DNA of 64,000 nt, taken from Sphingobium sp. SYK-6 (GTDB lineage Bacteria; Pseudomonadota; Alphaproteobacteria; Sphingomonadales; Sphingomonadaceae). The notes beneath the pieces were generated by a model that did no database searches, was not told where the DNA came from, and saw only the letters and a list, made by a program, of their open reading frames with translations. The position numbers and the translations under genes are program-made. This document shows, piece by piece, positions 7,728 to 16,620 of this stretch (the stretch's first letter is position 1; every line of letters begins with the position of its first letter). The stretch lies in NCBI RefSeq assembly GCF_000283515.1, contig NC_015976.1, positions 1,116,001 to 1,180,000 on the forward strand, given 5' to 3'.

Positions 7728-8677
7728 CCCGACGGTTCGCGACCTGCCTGATCGCCGCCCTTTCGCTGCCGGCGCTTGTGGCTGCCGACCGGGCAATCCC
7801 GGTCAGATCGCTGCCGGAGAACCGGCAGTGCCTGCCGCCGGCCGACCTCATGGTCTGGGTTGCCGGGGGTGAGACCCGGATCGGCGACGATGAGGGTTAT
7901 GCCGACGAGCGCCCGTCCTACACCGCCCCGGTCAAGGGCTTCTGGCTCGACCGGACGGAAGTGACCAATCGCCAGTTCGCGGCCTTCGTCGCCGCGACCG
8001 GCCATGTCACGACGGCCGAGCGGCGGGGAGACTCCTTTGTCTTCGTGCCGCCGGCCGCCGGGACGATCGCCACCGCGCCGGACCAGTGGTGGCGGATCGT
8101 CCAGGGCGCGGACTGGCGGCATCCCCAGGGACCGGGGAGCCGCATCGACGACCGCCTGGACGAGCCGGTCGTGCATGTTTCGCAAGCCGACGCGCGCGCC
8201 TATGCCCACTGGCGCGGCCATCGCCTGCCAAGCGAAGAGGAGTATGAACGGGCGGCGCAGGGCCGCCTCGGGACGCTGCGCGATCAGCCGGCGCCGGACT
8301 CGGCCAATAGCTGGCAAGGACCGTTCCCCCATGAGGATCTCAAGCTGGACGGAGCCGCCGGCATTGCGCCCGTGGGCTGCTACAAGGCTAACGCCTATGG
8401 CGCGCACGACCTCATCGGCAATGTGTGGGAGTGGACGTCCAGCTGGTACACGCCCGGCCACGGCCCCGAGCCGAGTCCGCTCGGTGCCGGATCCAATCCG
8501 AGCGCCGATCCGCGCCAGCCCGACAAGCCCGTGCGCGTCATCAAGGGCGGCTCCTTCCTCTGCGCGCCCAATTATTGCGCCCGCTACCGCCCCGCGGCGC
8601 GCCACGCGCAGGCGGAGGACGAAACAGCCTCGCATATCGGCTTTCGAACGGCATCGAACAGGGATCTCAATAGCTAG
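7724..8677 (+). CDS. Formylglycine-generating enzyme (sulfatase-modifying), exported
   Basis: A 317-residue SUMF1/FGE-family protein that oxidises the sulfatase cysteine to formylglycine using oxygen and copper. The fold signatures are VAGGETRIGDDEG, FWLDRTEVTNRQFAAFV, HWRGHRLPSEEEYE, GNVWEWTSSWY and GGSFLC. Both catalytic cysteines are present (Cys280 and Cys285 in the segment LCAPNYCARYRPAAR). The true start is the ATG at 7724, overlapping the sulfatase stop as ATGA; an upstream in-frame extension is antisense-like. Residues 1-20 form a clear signal peptide (FATCLIAALSLPALVA), so modification probably takes place after export. Confidence 0.93.
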   Translation: MTRRFATCLIAALSLPALVAADRAIPVRSLPENRQCLPPADLMVWVAGGETRIGDDEGYADERPSYTAPVKGFWLDRTEVTNRQFAAFVAATGHVTTAERRGDSFVFVPPAAGTIATAPDQWWRIVQGADWRHPQGPGSRIDDRLDEPVVHVSQADARAYAHWRGHRLPSEEEYERAAQGRLGTLRDQPAPDSANSWQGPFPHEDLKLDGAAGIAPVGCYKANAYGAHDLIGNVWEWTSSWYTPGHGPEPSPLGAGSNPSADPRQPDKPVRVIKGGSFLCAPNYCARYRPAARHAQAEDETASHIGFRTASNRDLNS

Positions 8678-9172
8678 TCGGGAAGCGCCCCAATTCCAGA
8701 CATTGAGCGGATCGAACGAAACGCCAACAAAGGCGACATTCGACCGCCCCAAACGGCTCCCTAAAACCTGTCCTTTGTTCATCAGGCTGTCAAAGCTTCC
8801 CGATGCACTGACCTTCGGACCTGAACGGGAAGTTTTGTCGGAAGCCGCCGCGATCATCTGCAAGCGCCCGAATAGCAGTCTTCCGAATGTGCAGGCGCTA
8901 ACTCCGAAATCGGCCGCTCAGGTCAGGTCACGCTATCGCACAACCCTCCAGCCATTTGACGGCGCAGGCAAATTACATGCGACATTAAACCCGAGTCAGA
9001 TGAAGTTGAGGGCATTATTCTCTGATTACGTCCGATTTCACCTTGGAAATTTCATTCCTTTATAGTAGACGCACTTGTATCACCTACCACAATTCAATTC
9101 CTCTGTTGAGACTATTCATGCGAGAGCGATTCTATAACAATCGGAGGGATGACGAAGGCCCCCGCCGCAAAA
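8678..9172. other. Gene-free gap with a dispersed repeat
   Basis: No gene is recognised in these 495 bases between two convergent genes. The first part carries a copy of the dispersed 75-bp repeat (8719-8796). The second part (about 8990-9140) is distinctly more AT-rich than its surroundings and has no recognisable structure. Confidence 0.5.
8719..8796 (+). repeat. Dispersed 3'-flank repeat, copy 1
   Basis: It carries the two conserved boxes of the family: ACGCCAACAAAGGCGACATT at the 5' side and TCCTTTGTTCATCAGGCTGT at the 3' side, about 50 bases apart. It lies 42 bases after the stop of the formylglycine-generating enzyme gene, on the same strand. Confidence 0.7.
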
Positions 9173-10153
9173 TTACAGGATTATCGACTGTCGAAACTTT
9201 CCTGGCGTCAAGCCGGACGAGCGTTGGAATGCGCGCGTAAAAGTCGCCTGCGAGGAAAAGCGACAGCTCAGCGCGATCTCGGCCAGTGATAGATTGGTGC
9301 TTGCGAGTAGCTGGCGCGCCAGCTCCAGCCTGCGGGTGCTGACATAACGATGGGGGGGGATTCCGGTCGCATCGCGAAAAGCGCGCGCGAAGTAAAAGGG
9401 GCTAAGGCAGGCAATCGCCGCCAGTTGATCGAGCGTGAGATCATCACTCAGATGAGCCTCGATATGATCGGTTACCCGCTTGAGGCGGCGCGGATCCAGC
9501 GCCCCACGGAGCCGATCGGCGCCGGGCTTCATGCGATCGCTCGCATAACGGCTGACGATATGTGCGAACAGCGCCATGCTCAGCTGATCGGCGAGCAGGC
9601 TGCCACTGGACGTTTCGCTTCGCAGCTCGTCAAGCAATCGCAAGCCGATCTGCCGCACAAGTTCGTCATCCACATTGGCGGCATAGTGAATGCTGCCGGG
9701 CGAGATGGTGCGCGATGCTGCCTCGGAATAGCGATCGAAGCGCTGCTGGGGAAAATAGAGATGAAGAATCTGGGGCAACTCGGCCGTAATCCGGATGGAG
9801 TCCTCCTCGACCCCGATCGGACAGAACCAGAGCGTCCCCTTGCGCACCGCCGTGCTCTGAAACTGGCCATTGCCCCGTCGCTCGACAGAGCCGTCCGGCA
9901 CGTCGGCCAAAGCGAGGGTGATTTCCATCTGATCCGGGCGGATCGCCGGGATTTCTCCGGCCGGATGCGCGCGTAGCTCAGCCGCGAAGCCGCTCCAGCC
10001 GCGCGATCGGGAACTGCACAGGAGCCCCGCGTGCGGAAACTTATACTCGCCGAATTCTGCCAGCGTCGTCATGTGCCACGCCCCGCGCGTATCCACCTTC
10101 CAGACTGCCGATCCTTCATGGGCAAGACAAGTGACAAGCGCAGGAACGGTCAA
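9173..10153 (-). CDS. AraC-family transcriptional regulator
   Basis: A protein of up to 326 residues with a C-terminal AraC/XylS DNA-binding domain: two helix-turn-helices at about residues 235-325, including the LDQLAAIACLSPFYFARAFR and LSLAEIALSCRFSSQATFTRAF segments. The N-terminal part has no recognised ligand domain beyond a cupin-like pattern. The longest frame starts at a TTG (10153); an ATG at 10072 is an alternative, and neither has a strong ribosome-binding site. It is divergent from a small protein gene and close to a group of hydrolase genes, which are possible targets. Confidence 0.85.
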   Translation of the reverse strand: MTVPALVTCLAHEGSAVWKVDTRGAWHMTTLAEFGEYKFPHAGLLCSSRSRGWSGFAAELRAHPAGEIPAIRPDQMEITLALADVPDGSVERRGNGQFQSTAVRKGTLWFCPIGVEEDSIRITAELPQILHLYFPQQRFDRYSEAASRTISPGSIHYAANVDDELVRQIGLRLLDELRSETSSGSLLADQLSMALFAHIVSRYASDRMKPGADRLRGALDPRRLKRVTDHIEAHLSDDLTLDQLAAIACLSPFYFARAFRDATGIPPHRYVSTRRLELARQLLASTNLSLAEIALSCRFSSQATFTRAFQRSSGLTPGKFRQSIIL

Positions 10154-10191
10154 AAATTCCGCAAGCGAGGCAAAGACAAAATGGACGGATC

Positions 10192-10446
10192 ATGATCCAC
10201 TGGATGTGGGAAGGTGGAAACGTGACTGAAGCTCGAAATGTCGACGCACTGCAGGACAAGGATCGCGCGCTTCACGAGATGATCGAGGCGCTGACGGCCA
10301 TCCAGCTTGGCGCCAGCGCCTATCGCAACTGGCTTGCGAAAGGGCCGGCTGAAGCGGGGCAGGCGCGGCAATGTCTGGGCGACATACTGGACCAGACGTC
10401 CCGTCTGCAGAGCGTGGTCGAGGCGCTCCTGCGCGAAGAGGTTTAG
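10192..10446 (+). CDS. Small hypothetical protein, helical, DHp-like
   Basis: An 84-residue, strongly helical protein. The segment LTAIQLGASAYRNWLAKGP and the following LGDILDQTSRLQSVVEALL resemble the two helices of a histidine-kinase dimerisation domain, but with no phosphorylatable histidine in the usual place. The GTG at 10222 has a better ribosome-binding site (AAGGTGG) than the ATG at 10192 and may be the real start. Divergent from the AraC gene; its stop overlaps that of the convergent hydrolase gene. Function unknown. Confidence 0.55.
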   Translation: MIHWMWEGGNVTEARNVDALQDKDRALHEMIEALTAIQLGASAYRNWLAKGPAEAGQARQCLGDILDQTSRLQSVVEALLREEV

Positions 10447-11252
10447 GCCGCGAGATTGCCGATCGCGCTAATCCGGCCAGCGCGCGCACTGGCGACGGCC
10501 CATTCGAGCGCGGTGTCGGCGACCACCTCCCAGCCTTGGTCGATGCAGGTCCAATGCGAGCGGCCAGGGAAGATGGTGAGATCCGTGCGGGAGGCGGCGC
10601 GCTTCTGTCGCTTGTAGATGGCGCGCGTCATTCCCGCATCGGCGATCAGATCGAGCTCCCCGCCGATCAGCAGGAGCGGCGCGCGGATCTTGCTCGCCCA
10701 GTTGATCTTCATCGGATTGACGACGCCGTTCCAGTAGACGCGGCCGGGCGTCGGAACGATGTAGCGATCGTACAGCGCGTCGGCCTGCTCCTTCGGCACG
10801 GTCTGGGCGAAACGGTTGCGAAAGTAGGTGCGGGACATGGTCTTGGCCTTTCGCCAGCTCAGCGGATCGATGAACACCGGCAGTGCCGAGCGGATCGCAT
10901 GCGGATAGAGCGGCACGCCGGGCGTCGGCGCCGGATCGATGGCGACGCCCGCGACGCCGAGACCACGATCGAGCAGATGCTGGACGAAGACGCCGCCCAG
11001 CGAATGGCCGATGAGGATCGGCTCTTCCCGCAGGGTGGCGATGATGGCGGCATAATGATCGACGATCGCGCGCTGGTTGAGGAAGCGCAGCTGCGGATGC
11101 GGCGCGGCGCGCAGTTGCTCCGGCGCGCGGTCGTCATAGGGCCAGTCCGGCGCGATCACCGTATAGCCCTGTGCTTCATAGCGGACCTTGAAGCCTTCCC
11201 AGCTCCTCGAATTCAACCAGGCACCGTGAATGAGCATAATGGTCTTGGACAT
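10443..11252 (-). CDS. Alpha/beta hydrolase
   Basis: A 269-residue alpha/beta-hydrolase. The oxyanion segment LIHGAW follows the first strand, the nucleophile serine is in GHSLGG, the acid is probably Asp in GGELDLIAD, and the histidine is in PGRSHWTCID. The family fits esterases and lactonases, and no substrate can be named. I use the ATG at 11252 because GGAGACGATC directly precedes it; the upstream extension is low-complexity. A clear paralogue lies at 15835-16620 (same LIHGAW/LVHGAW, GHS-GG and GRSH blocks), so this cluster contains duplicated enzymes. Confidence 0.88.
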   Translation of the reverse strand: MSKTIMLIHGAWLNSRSWEGFKVRYEAQGYTVIAPDWPYDDRAPEQLRAAPHPQLRFLNQRAIVDHYAAIIATLREEPILIGHSLGGVFVQHLLDRGLGVAGVAIDPAPTPGVPLYPHAIRSALPVFIDPLSWRKAKTMSRTYFRNRFAQTVPKEQADALYDRYIVPTPGRVYWNGVVNPMKINWASKIRAPLLLIGGELDLIADAGMTRAIYKRQKRAASRTDLTIFPGRSHWTCIDQGWEVVADTALEWAVASARAGRISAIGNLAA

Positions 11253-11423
11253 GATCGTCTCCTTCCGCTCCGGCCGGCTCGCGAGCCGGCCTCTTGATGA
11301 TGATGGAAGAGTGCCCGGTGGCCGGGGCCGAACCAATTCTACGGACCGGTGTCGAAGCTAAACCTTGGTTTGGTGCGAGCCCGGTGGCCGCGATGCAGCG
11401 GGGGCGCCGCCACCGGTCCGGGA

Positions 11424-12374
11424 TCACGCCTTGATGAAAGCGAGCAGCTCCGGATTCACGATATCGGGGTGGGTCGTGCAGAGGCCGTGCGGCAGGCCCT
11501 TATAGGTCTTGAGCGTGCCGTTCTTCAGCAGCTTTACCGAAAGCGGCGCGGAATCGGCGTAAGGCACGATCTGGTCATCGTCGCCATGCATGACGAGCGT
11601 CGGCACGGTGATGGCCTTCAGATCCTCGGTAAAGTCGGTCTCGGAAAATGCCTTGATGCAGTCATAATGCGCCTTGGCGCCGCCCATCATGCCCTGCCGC
11701 CACCAGTTCTGGATCACGCCCTGATCGACCTTCGCGCCCGGCCGGTTATAGCCATAGAAGGGCCCGGCCGGCACATCCATGAAGAACTGCGCGCGATTGT
11801 CGACCAGCGCCTTGCGAAAGCCGTCGAACACCTCGATCGGCAGACCGCCGGGATTCATGTCGCTCTTGACCATGATCGGCGGCACCGCGCCGATCAGCAC
11901 CGCCTTGGCGACGCGGCCGGGCTTGGCCCGTGCGACATAATGGGCGACCTCTCCGCCGCCGGTGGAGTGGCCGATATGGATGGCACCCTTGAGGTCGAGA
12001 TGATCGGTCAACGCTGCGACGTCAGCGGCATAAGTGTTCATCTCGTTGCCCAGCCAGGTCTGGGTGGAGCGGCCATGGCCGCGCCGGTCATGCGCGATGA
12101 CGCGGTAGCCCTGCAGCAGAAAGAACATCATCTGGTTGTCCCAGTCGTCGGCGGTCAGTGGCCAGCCATGGTGGAACATGATCGGCGTGGCGTCCTTCGG
12201 GCCCCAATCCTTGTAGAAAATCTCGGTTCCGTCGCTGGTGGTGACATGAGGCATGGTCTTGGCTCCTTTCTGGGGGGTGGCGGCAAAGCTCGTATCGGCC
12301 AGCAGCGACAGCCCGGTGATGGCGAGGCCTGAGCCCAGCATCTCGCGGCGTGTCGGCGTGAACAGGTCGGGCAT
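11424..12374 (-). CDS. Exported alpha/beta hydrolase, chloroperoxidase/arylesterase type
   Basis: A 316-residue enzyme of the cofactor-free haloperoxidase/esterase group. It has a twin-arginine-like leader ([18 protein letters not shown], residues 8-25), the oxyanion [13 protein letters not shown], the nucleophile Ser in GHSTGGGE, the acid in HGDDDQIVP and the histidine in KGLPHGL. Such proteins act as esterases with side perhydrolase activity, in keeping with the catalase gene nearby. Ribosome-binding site AAAGGAT upstream. A periplasmic location is inferred from the leader. Confidence 0.9.
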   Translation of the reverse strand: MPDLFTPTRREMLGSGLAITGLSLLADTSFAATPQKGAKTMPHVTTSDGTEIFYKDWGPKDATPIMFHHGWPLTADDWDNQMMFFLLQGYRVIAHDRRGHGRSTQTWLGNEMNTYAADVAALTDHLDLKGAIHIGHSTGGGEVAHYVARAKPGRVAKAVLIGAVPPIMVKSDMNPGGLPIEVFDGFRKALVDNRAQFFMDVPAGPFYGYNRPGAKVDQGVIQNWWRQGMMGGAKAHYDCIKAFSETDFTEDLKAITVPTLVMHGDDDQIVPYADSAPLSVKLLKNGTLKTYKGLPHGLCTTHPDIVNPELLAFIKA

Positions 12375-12386
12375 GGGTTGATCCTT

Positions 12387-12707
12387 TCAGGGTAGATGCC
12401 AGTAGCGACGGCTTCCATCGCCGCAGGGCAAGGCGAAGCGCTCGACGAGCGACTGGACCTGCGAGACTGTGAAACCGGCTTCGATCGCGGCATCGACCTC
12501 ACGCACGGCATATTCGAGCGGCTCGTGGCGCAGGCGCACGACCAGCTGGCGCAGCGCTTCCAGCCGGGCGTTGGCAAGGCTCACGGGGTGATCGACGGCG
12601 CCGAACAGACGGGCGAGAAGCCCCGGGCGCCGGTCGGCGATCAGCGGATCACTGGTCGCAAGCACGATGACCGCCTGCTCCACCGGATCGAAGGCGGGCC
12701 GGCTCAC
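12387..12707 (-). CDS. Small hypothetical protein
   Basis: A 106-residue protein with no family that I recognise. It starts inside the end of the dienelactone hydrolase gene (ATGA overlap) and ends 13 bases before the haloperoxidase gene, so it belongs to the same operon. The sequence is mainly helical, with DPVEQAVIVLATSDPLIADRR at the N-terminus and a middle rich in Arg and Leu. It lacks signal peptide and membrane segments. Confidence 0.6.
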   Translation of the reverse strand: MSRPAFDPVEQAVIVLATSDPLIADRRPGLLARLFGAVDHPVSLANARLEALRQLVVRLRHEPLEYAVREVDAAIEAGFTVSQVQSLVERFALPCGDGSRRYWHLP

Positions 12708-13399
12708 GGCAGCTGCGCCTGGAAGAAGGACCAGGTCCTGCCGTTGGCAAGCGCGGCGGCCTCGGCGTCATAATGGGTGCCGCTGTGCCGCGCGAAGGCG
12801 TGGTTGCAGCCTGGATAGGAGAAGATCTCCACGGCCGGATTGCCGCGCACGGCGTCCGCGATGATCGCCTGTGCTGATGGGGAAATGAACTCGTCCTCTT
12901 CGGCGAGGTGGACGATCGTCGGTGCGCTGATGCGAGCAGCTTCGTCGGCATAGTCCTGCGCCGCGCCGGGATAATAGACGACGCTGGCGTCCGTGCCGTG
13001 GCGAGCGGTCACGAGGAAAGTCATGAGACCGCCCAGGCAATAGCCCATCAGGCCGACCTTGCCGGTCGTCCCCGCGAGCGTCCTTGCGAAGGTGATCACT
13101 TCGGCAATGTCGCGCGCGCCCTGATCGCGATCATAGGCTCCATAAAGCGCAAGGCCCTTTTCCCATTCCTCCGGCGTCCAGTGCGAGAGGTCGAGCCCGG
13201 GTTCCTGCCGCCAGAACAGGTCCGGCGCGATAGCCACGAAACCCCGTTCGGCAAGCTCGTGACAACTGGCGCGCATGTCGTCATTCACGCCGAACACTTC
13301 GTGCAGAACCACCACGGCGGGGGCAGGCAAACGCGCCGGATAAGCGACGAATGCGCGGAAAGAACCATCCTCAACGTCGATCTGCAGATAGTCACTCAT
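12704..13399 (-). CDS. Dienelactone hydrolase family protein
   Basis: A 231-residue alpha/beta hydrolase of the dienelactone hydrolase type. The nucleophile is the cysteine in LMGYCLGG, where ordinary esterases have serine; the acid is Asp in HLAEEDEFIS and the histidine is in NHAFARHSG. The VLHEVFGVND block near the start is typical. The classical enzyme opens dienelactones in chlorocatechol breakdown, but many members have other substrates. First gene of an operon with the small protein and the haloperoxidase-like enzyme. Confidence 0.88.
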   Translation of the reverse strand: MSDYLQIDVEDGSFRAFVAYPARLPAPAVVVLHEVFGVNDDMRASCHELAERGFVAIAPDLFWRQEPGLDLSHWTPEEWEKGLALYGAYDRDQGARDIAEVITFARTLAGTTGKVGLMGYCLGGLMTFLVTARHGTDASVVYYPGAAQDYADEAARISAPTIVHLAEEDEFISPSAQAIIADAVRGNPAVEIFSYPGCNHAFARHSGTHYDAEAAALANGRTWSFFQAQLP

Positions 13400-13504
13400 C
13401 GGCCAGCTCCTCGACTGTGCGCAGACTATGGCGTGCGGCGACCGCTGCGCTCAATCAGACGAGGGATGGCTCGCGCTAGACCTTGGTATGGCGCGGCCAG
13501 GAAC

Positions 13505-13533
13505 AAAAAAAGCCGGCTTGTGAAAAGCCGGCT
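13505..13533 (-). terminator. Intrinsic terminator downstream of katA-exported protein unit
   Basis: A perfect 9-bp stem, AGCCGGCTT with AAGCCGGCT, has a five-base loop and is followed on the minus strand by a run of Ts (the A-run at 13505-13510). It sits 27 bases after the exported-protein gene and before the dienelactone hydrolase operon, so it separates two minus-strand transcription units. Confidence 0.85.
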
Positions 13534-13559
13534 CAGTTTTGGGGAGAGGGGTGAGATGG

Positions 13560-14272
13560 CTATTTCACGCGCCCCGGCAGGCTGAGATCGCCCGATGCCA
13601 CGTCGAAGACATTGGCGATGCAAAGCAATGGCGCGTGGAGATTGGCGTTGACCTTGAGCGCCGACGTCACGCCATCGAACCTGACGCCTGCGCTGGCACC
13701 GATGACGCTGGCGGGCACCTTCACCTCGACCATGTCGGTCTCCAGCGTCGTCGGATAGGTCGGGCTGTCGATCAGCAGCGGCACTTTGGGCCAGGTCGCG
13801 GGCACCTTTGGCGTCATGCCCTCGGGAATATCCCTCACCTTGAGCGAGCCCTTCCCGCAGGCTTCGTCCGGCACCAGCACGACCCAATGCGGATGCCAGA
13901 CATGGCGATTGGCGCTACCATCGGCAGTGTCGTCAAAATCGGGATGGAAGGTGACGGCGAGCGCTAGGATACCCTGCCCCTGCTCGAAGCCGACGCTCTC
14001 GCTGTCGAGACTGGTCGGCCAGACATAGGAATAGACGGCGCTCCCGGCGAAGGCGCCGGTCGGCTTGGGACGGAGAGCCCCCGCCTTGCCGCGCACCTTC
14101 ACCTGGAAGACGATGTCGGGGCCGATGCTCTTTACGTCGGTGCGAATGATGTCGAAGGCGGCCTCGCGATCTTCTGGTCGGGCGCGGAAGCGATATGCCC
14201 TTCATGCTGGGCGAGGGCGCCTGTCCCGGCACCAAGCATGGCGAGGGCTCCGGCAAGTCGGACGAACGTCAT
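13560..14272 (-). pseudogene. Exported hypothetical protein, apparently frameshifted
   Basis: The start at 14272 is preceded by CAGGGAG and opens a signal peptide (LAGALAMLGAGTGALA) followed by QHEGHIASAPDQKIA. That frame stops near 14132, while the homologous continuation (AAFDIIRTDVKSIGPDIVF, then a long beta-rich domain) is in another frame that begins upstream of 14150. A one-base loss near 14160-14168 joins them into a product of about 236 residues. The mature part has no known domain to me; it ends in NVFDVASGDLSLPGRVK. It lies directly after katA. Either a recent mutation or a base-calling error. Confidence 0.6.
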
Positions 14273-14294
14273 GATATGAACTCCCTGAGATGGA

Positions 14295-15755
14295 TTATTC
14301 GGCGGCGGTGGCGAGATCGAGGCCAAGCGCCCGGGCGACGCCGGCGCCATAGGCAGGGTCGGCGCGCTGGCAGTTGGCGACATGGCGCTGCTGCACGGCG
14401 AGGGACGCGCCGCCGATCTGCCGGGCGGTATTCTCGAACAGAAGCTGCTGCTGGGCCGGGCTCATCAGGCGGAAGAGATTGCCCGGCTGCTCCCAGTGAT
14501 CGTCATCGATGCGATGATCCCAGTGCGCGGCGGCGGCGTCGATCGGCAGCGCGGGCTCGTGGAGATGCGGCTGGTCCCGCCAGACGGCCTGGTCGTTCGG
14601 ATAATAGCTGAGCGTTGCGCCGAGATTGCCGTCCGTGCGCATCGCACCGTCGCGATGATAGCTGTGGAACGGGCATTTGGGGGCATTGACCGGGATGTGC
14701 GCATGATTGACGCCGAGCCGGTAGCGTTGGGCGTCTCCGTAGGAGAAAAGTCGCGCCTGCAGCATCTTGTCCGGCGAGAAGCCGATGCCGGGCACGATGT
14801 TCGCGGGGGAGAAGGCCGCCTGCTCCACCTCGGCGAAAACATTCTCGGGATTGCGGTTGAGTTCCAGCACGCCGACCTCGATCAGCGGATAGTCCGCTTT
14901 TGGCCATATCTTGGTCAGATCGAACGGATTGTGCTTGTGAGTGCTGGCTTGCGCCTCGGTCATCACCTGGATGCAGAGTGTCCAGCGCGGATAATCACCC
15001 CGCTCGATCGCCTCGAACAGATCGCGGCCATGGCTTTCCCGATCACCGCCAATGACGGCGGCGGATTGCGCGTCGGACAGATTTTCGATGCCCTGCTGGC
15101 AGCGGAAATGGAATTTCACCCAGACTCGCTCGTTATCCGCGTTGATCAGGCTGAAGGTGTGGCTGCCGAAGCCGTGCATATGCCGGTAGCTCGCGGGGAT
15201 GCCACGGTCCGACATGACGATCGTCACCTGATGCAGTGCCTCGGGCAGCAGCGTCCAGAAATCCCAGTTGTTCTGTGCGCTGCGCAACCCTGTGCGCGGG
15301 TCACGCTTCACGGCGTGGTTAAGATCCGGGAAACGCAGCGGATCGCGGAAGAAGAAGACCGGCGTGTTGTTGCCGACCAGATCCCAATTGCCCTCCTGCG
15401 TGTAGAACTTGACCGCGAAGCCGCGAATGTCGCGCTCGGCATCGGCCGCGCCGCGTTCGCCAGCCACCGTCGAGAAGCGCAGGAAGACGGGCGTCTCCTT
15501 GCCGACTTCCGCGAAGAGTTTCGCTTTGGTGAAACCTGTCACGTCGTTGGTCACCGTGAATGTCCCATGAGCGCCCGAGCCCTTGGCGTGCATGCGGCGC
15601 TCGGGGATCACCTCGCGGTCGAAATGAGCGAGCTTCTCGATCAACCAGATGTCTTCGAGCAGCGCTGGCCCACGCGGACCGGCCGTCAGGATATTGATGT
15701 TGTCGGCCACCGGCGCGCCGCTGGCATGGGTGAGTGGCTGGTTATCGCTGGTCAT
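14295..15755 (-). CDS. katA: Monofunctional haem catalase
   Basis: A 486-residue small-subunit catalase, which breaks down hydrogen peroxide. The distal histidine is His56 in [13 protein letters not shown], the distal asparagine lies in [12 protein letters not shown], and the axial tyrosine is in [11 protein letters not shown]. Length and NADPH-site pattern fit clade 3 enzymes. It heads a transcription unit with the exported protein downstream. No signal peptide is present, so the enzyme is cytoplasmic. Confidence 0.96.
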   Translation of the reverse strand: MTSDNQPLTHASGAPVADNINILTAGPRGPALLEDIWLIEKLAHFDREVIPERRMHAKGSGAHGTFTVTNDVTGFTKAKLFAEVGKETPVFLRFSTVAGERGAADAERDIRGFAVKFYTQEGNWDLVGNNTPVFFFRDPLRFPDLNHAVKRDPRTGLRSAQNNWDFWTLLPEALHQVTIVMSDRGIPASYRHMHGFGSHTFSLINADNERVWVKFHFRCQQGIENLSDAQSAAVIGGDRESHGRDLFEAIERGDYPRWTLCIQVMTEAQASTHKHNPFDLTKIWPKADYPLIEVGVLELNRNPENVFAEVEQAAFSPANIVPGIGFSPDKMLQARLFSYGDAQRYRLGVNHAHIPVNAPKCPFHSYHRDGAMRTDGNLGATLSYYPNDQAVWRDQPHLHEPALPIDAAAAHWDHRIDDDHWEQPGNLFRLMSPAQQQLLFENTARQIGGASLAVQQRHVANCQRADPAYGAGVARALGLDLATAAE

Positions 15756-15834
15756 CGGTCCCTCCTGTACGTTCGCACGAGAGTGTCGCGGCAGGTCGAT
15801 CGGGTCGATTGTGCCCAGGTTTTTCGCAATCAGA

Positions 15835-16620
15835 TCAAAGTATAGTCAGCGCCCGCAATACCCAGTCGAGTGCATGGTCGGCGACTTCCTCCCAGCCCGG
15901 CTCGGCGATCAGCAGATGCGACCGGCCGGAGAAATGATGGAATTCGGTCATGGCCTGGGACCGGCGTTGCAGCCGGAACGCCGCCCGTGAGAGGGCCGGA
16001 GAAATCAGCCGATCGCGATCGCCTGCCGTGATGAGCAGCGGCTGGCGACGCGCGCGGGCATCGACCCGCGTGCCGATCCGCAGGGCTGCCTGGTGGAAGA
16101 TCATGCCCGGTGCCGGAATGACATAGGAGGCAAAGGCCTCGTCGATCAGGGCGTCCGGCGCTCCCGTCGCGAACAGGCGGCCGAAGCGTGTGCGCGAGAA
16201 GGCATAGGGACGTCGCCAGCCGAGCGGGCGCAGCATGATCGGCGCGATGGCGCTCAGGGCCGTCCAGTCCGGCACGACACCGCCGATCGGTGCTGGATTG
16301 AGCGCGACGCCGGCCACGCCAACGCCCCGGTCCAGCAGAAGCTGCACGAGCAGCCCGCCGAAACTGTGGCCGATCAGGATTGGCGGCTCAGGCAGGCGCT
16401 CGGCATGGGCTTGCAGATGATCGGTGATCCGTCGGAGCGTGAGGCTGCCGAAACCATCCGGCACCGCGCCGCTCAGCGCGCTCGCCGGTCGTCCTTCGAT
16501 CAACGGCCAGGAGGGAACATGCACGGCATGCCCCCTCGCTTCATAGCGCTGCCGGAACGGTGCCCAGCTGTCCACCGTCACCCATGCACCATGCACCAGC
16601 ATGATCGGGGGCGCGCTCAT
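15835..16620 (-). CDS. Alpha/beta hydrolase, paralogue of 10443-11252
   Basis: A 261-residue enzyme with [16 protein letters not shown] at the oxyanion site, nucleophile serine in GHSFGG, acid in AGDRDRLIS and histidine in SGRSHLL. Block by block it resembles the hydrolase at 10443-11252, including the [15 protein letters not shown] segment, so the two are paralogues. The start at 16620 overlaps the stop of the upstream hydrolase as ATGA, which marks an operon. Substrate unknown. Confidence 0.87.
   Translation of the reverse strand: MSAPPIMLVHGAWVTVDSWAPFRQRYEARGHAVHVPSWPLIEGRPASALSGAVPDGFGSLTLRRITDHLQAHAERLPEPPILIGHSFGGLLVQLLLDRGVGVAGVALNPAPIGGVVPDWTALSAIAPIMLRPLGWRRPYAFSRTRFGRLFATGAPDALIDEAFASYVIPAPGMIFHQAALRIGTRVDARARRQPLLITAGDRDRLISPALSRAAFRLQRRSQAMTEFHHFSGRSHLLIAEPGWEEVADHALDWVLRALTIL

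Noticed and set aside
5049-7796. 915-residue open frame on the minus strand
   Set aside because: It is exactly antisense to the dioxygenase and sulfatase genes, has no domain and is rich in Arg/Ala/Gly as expected from the complementary strand of GC-rich coding DNA.
8004-9065. 353-residue plus-strand frame
   Set aside because: It is an alternative frame of the formylglycine-generating enzyme gene extended into the gap with the dispersed repeat; Arg/Pro/Ser-rich without domain.
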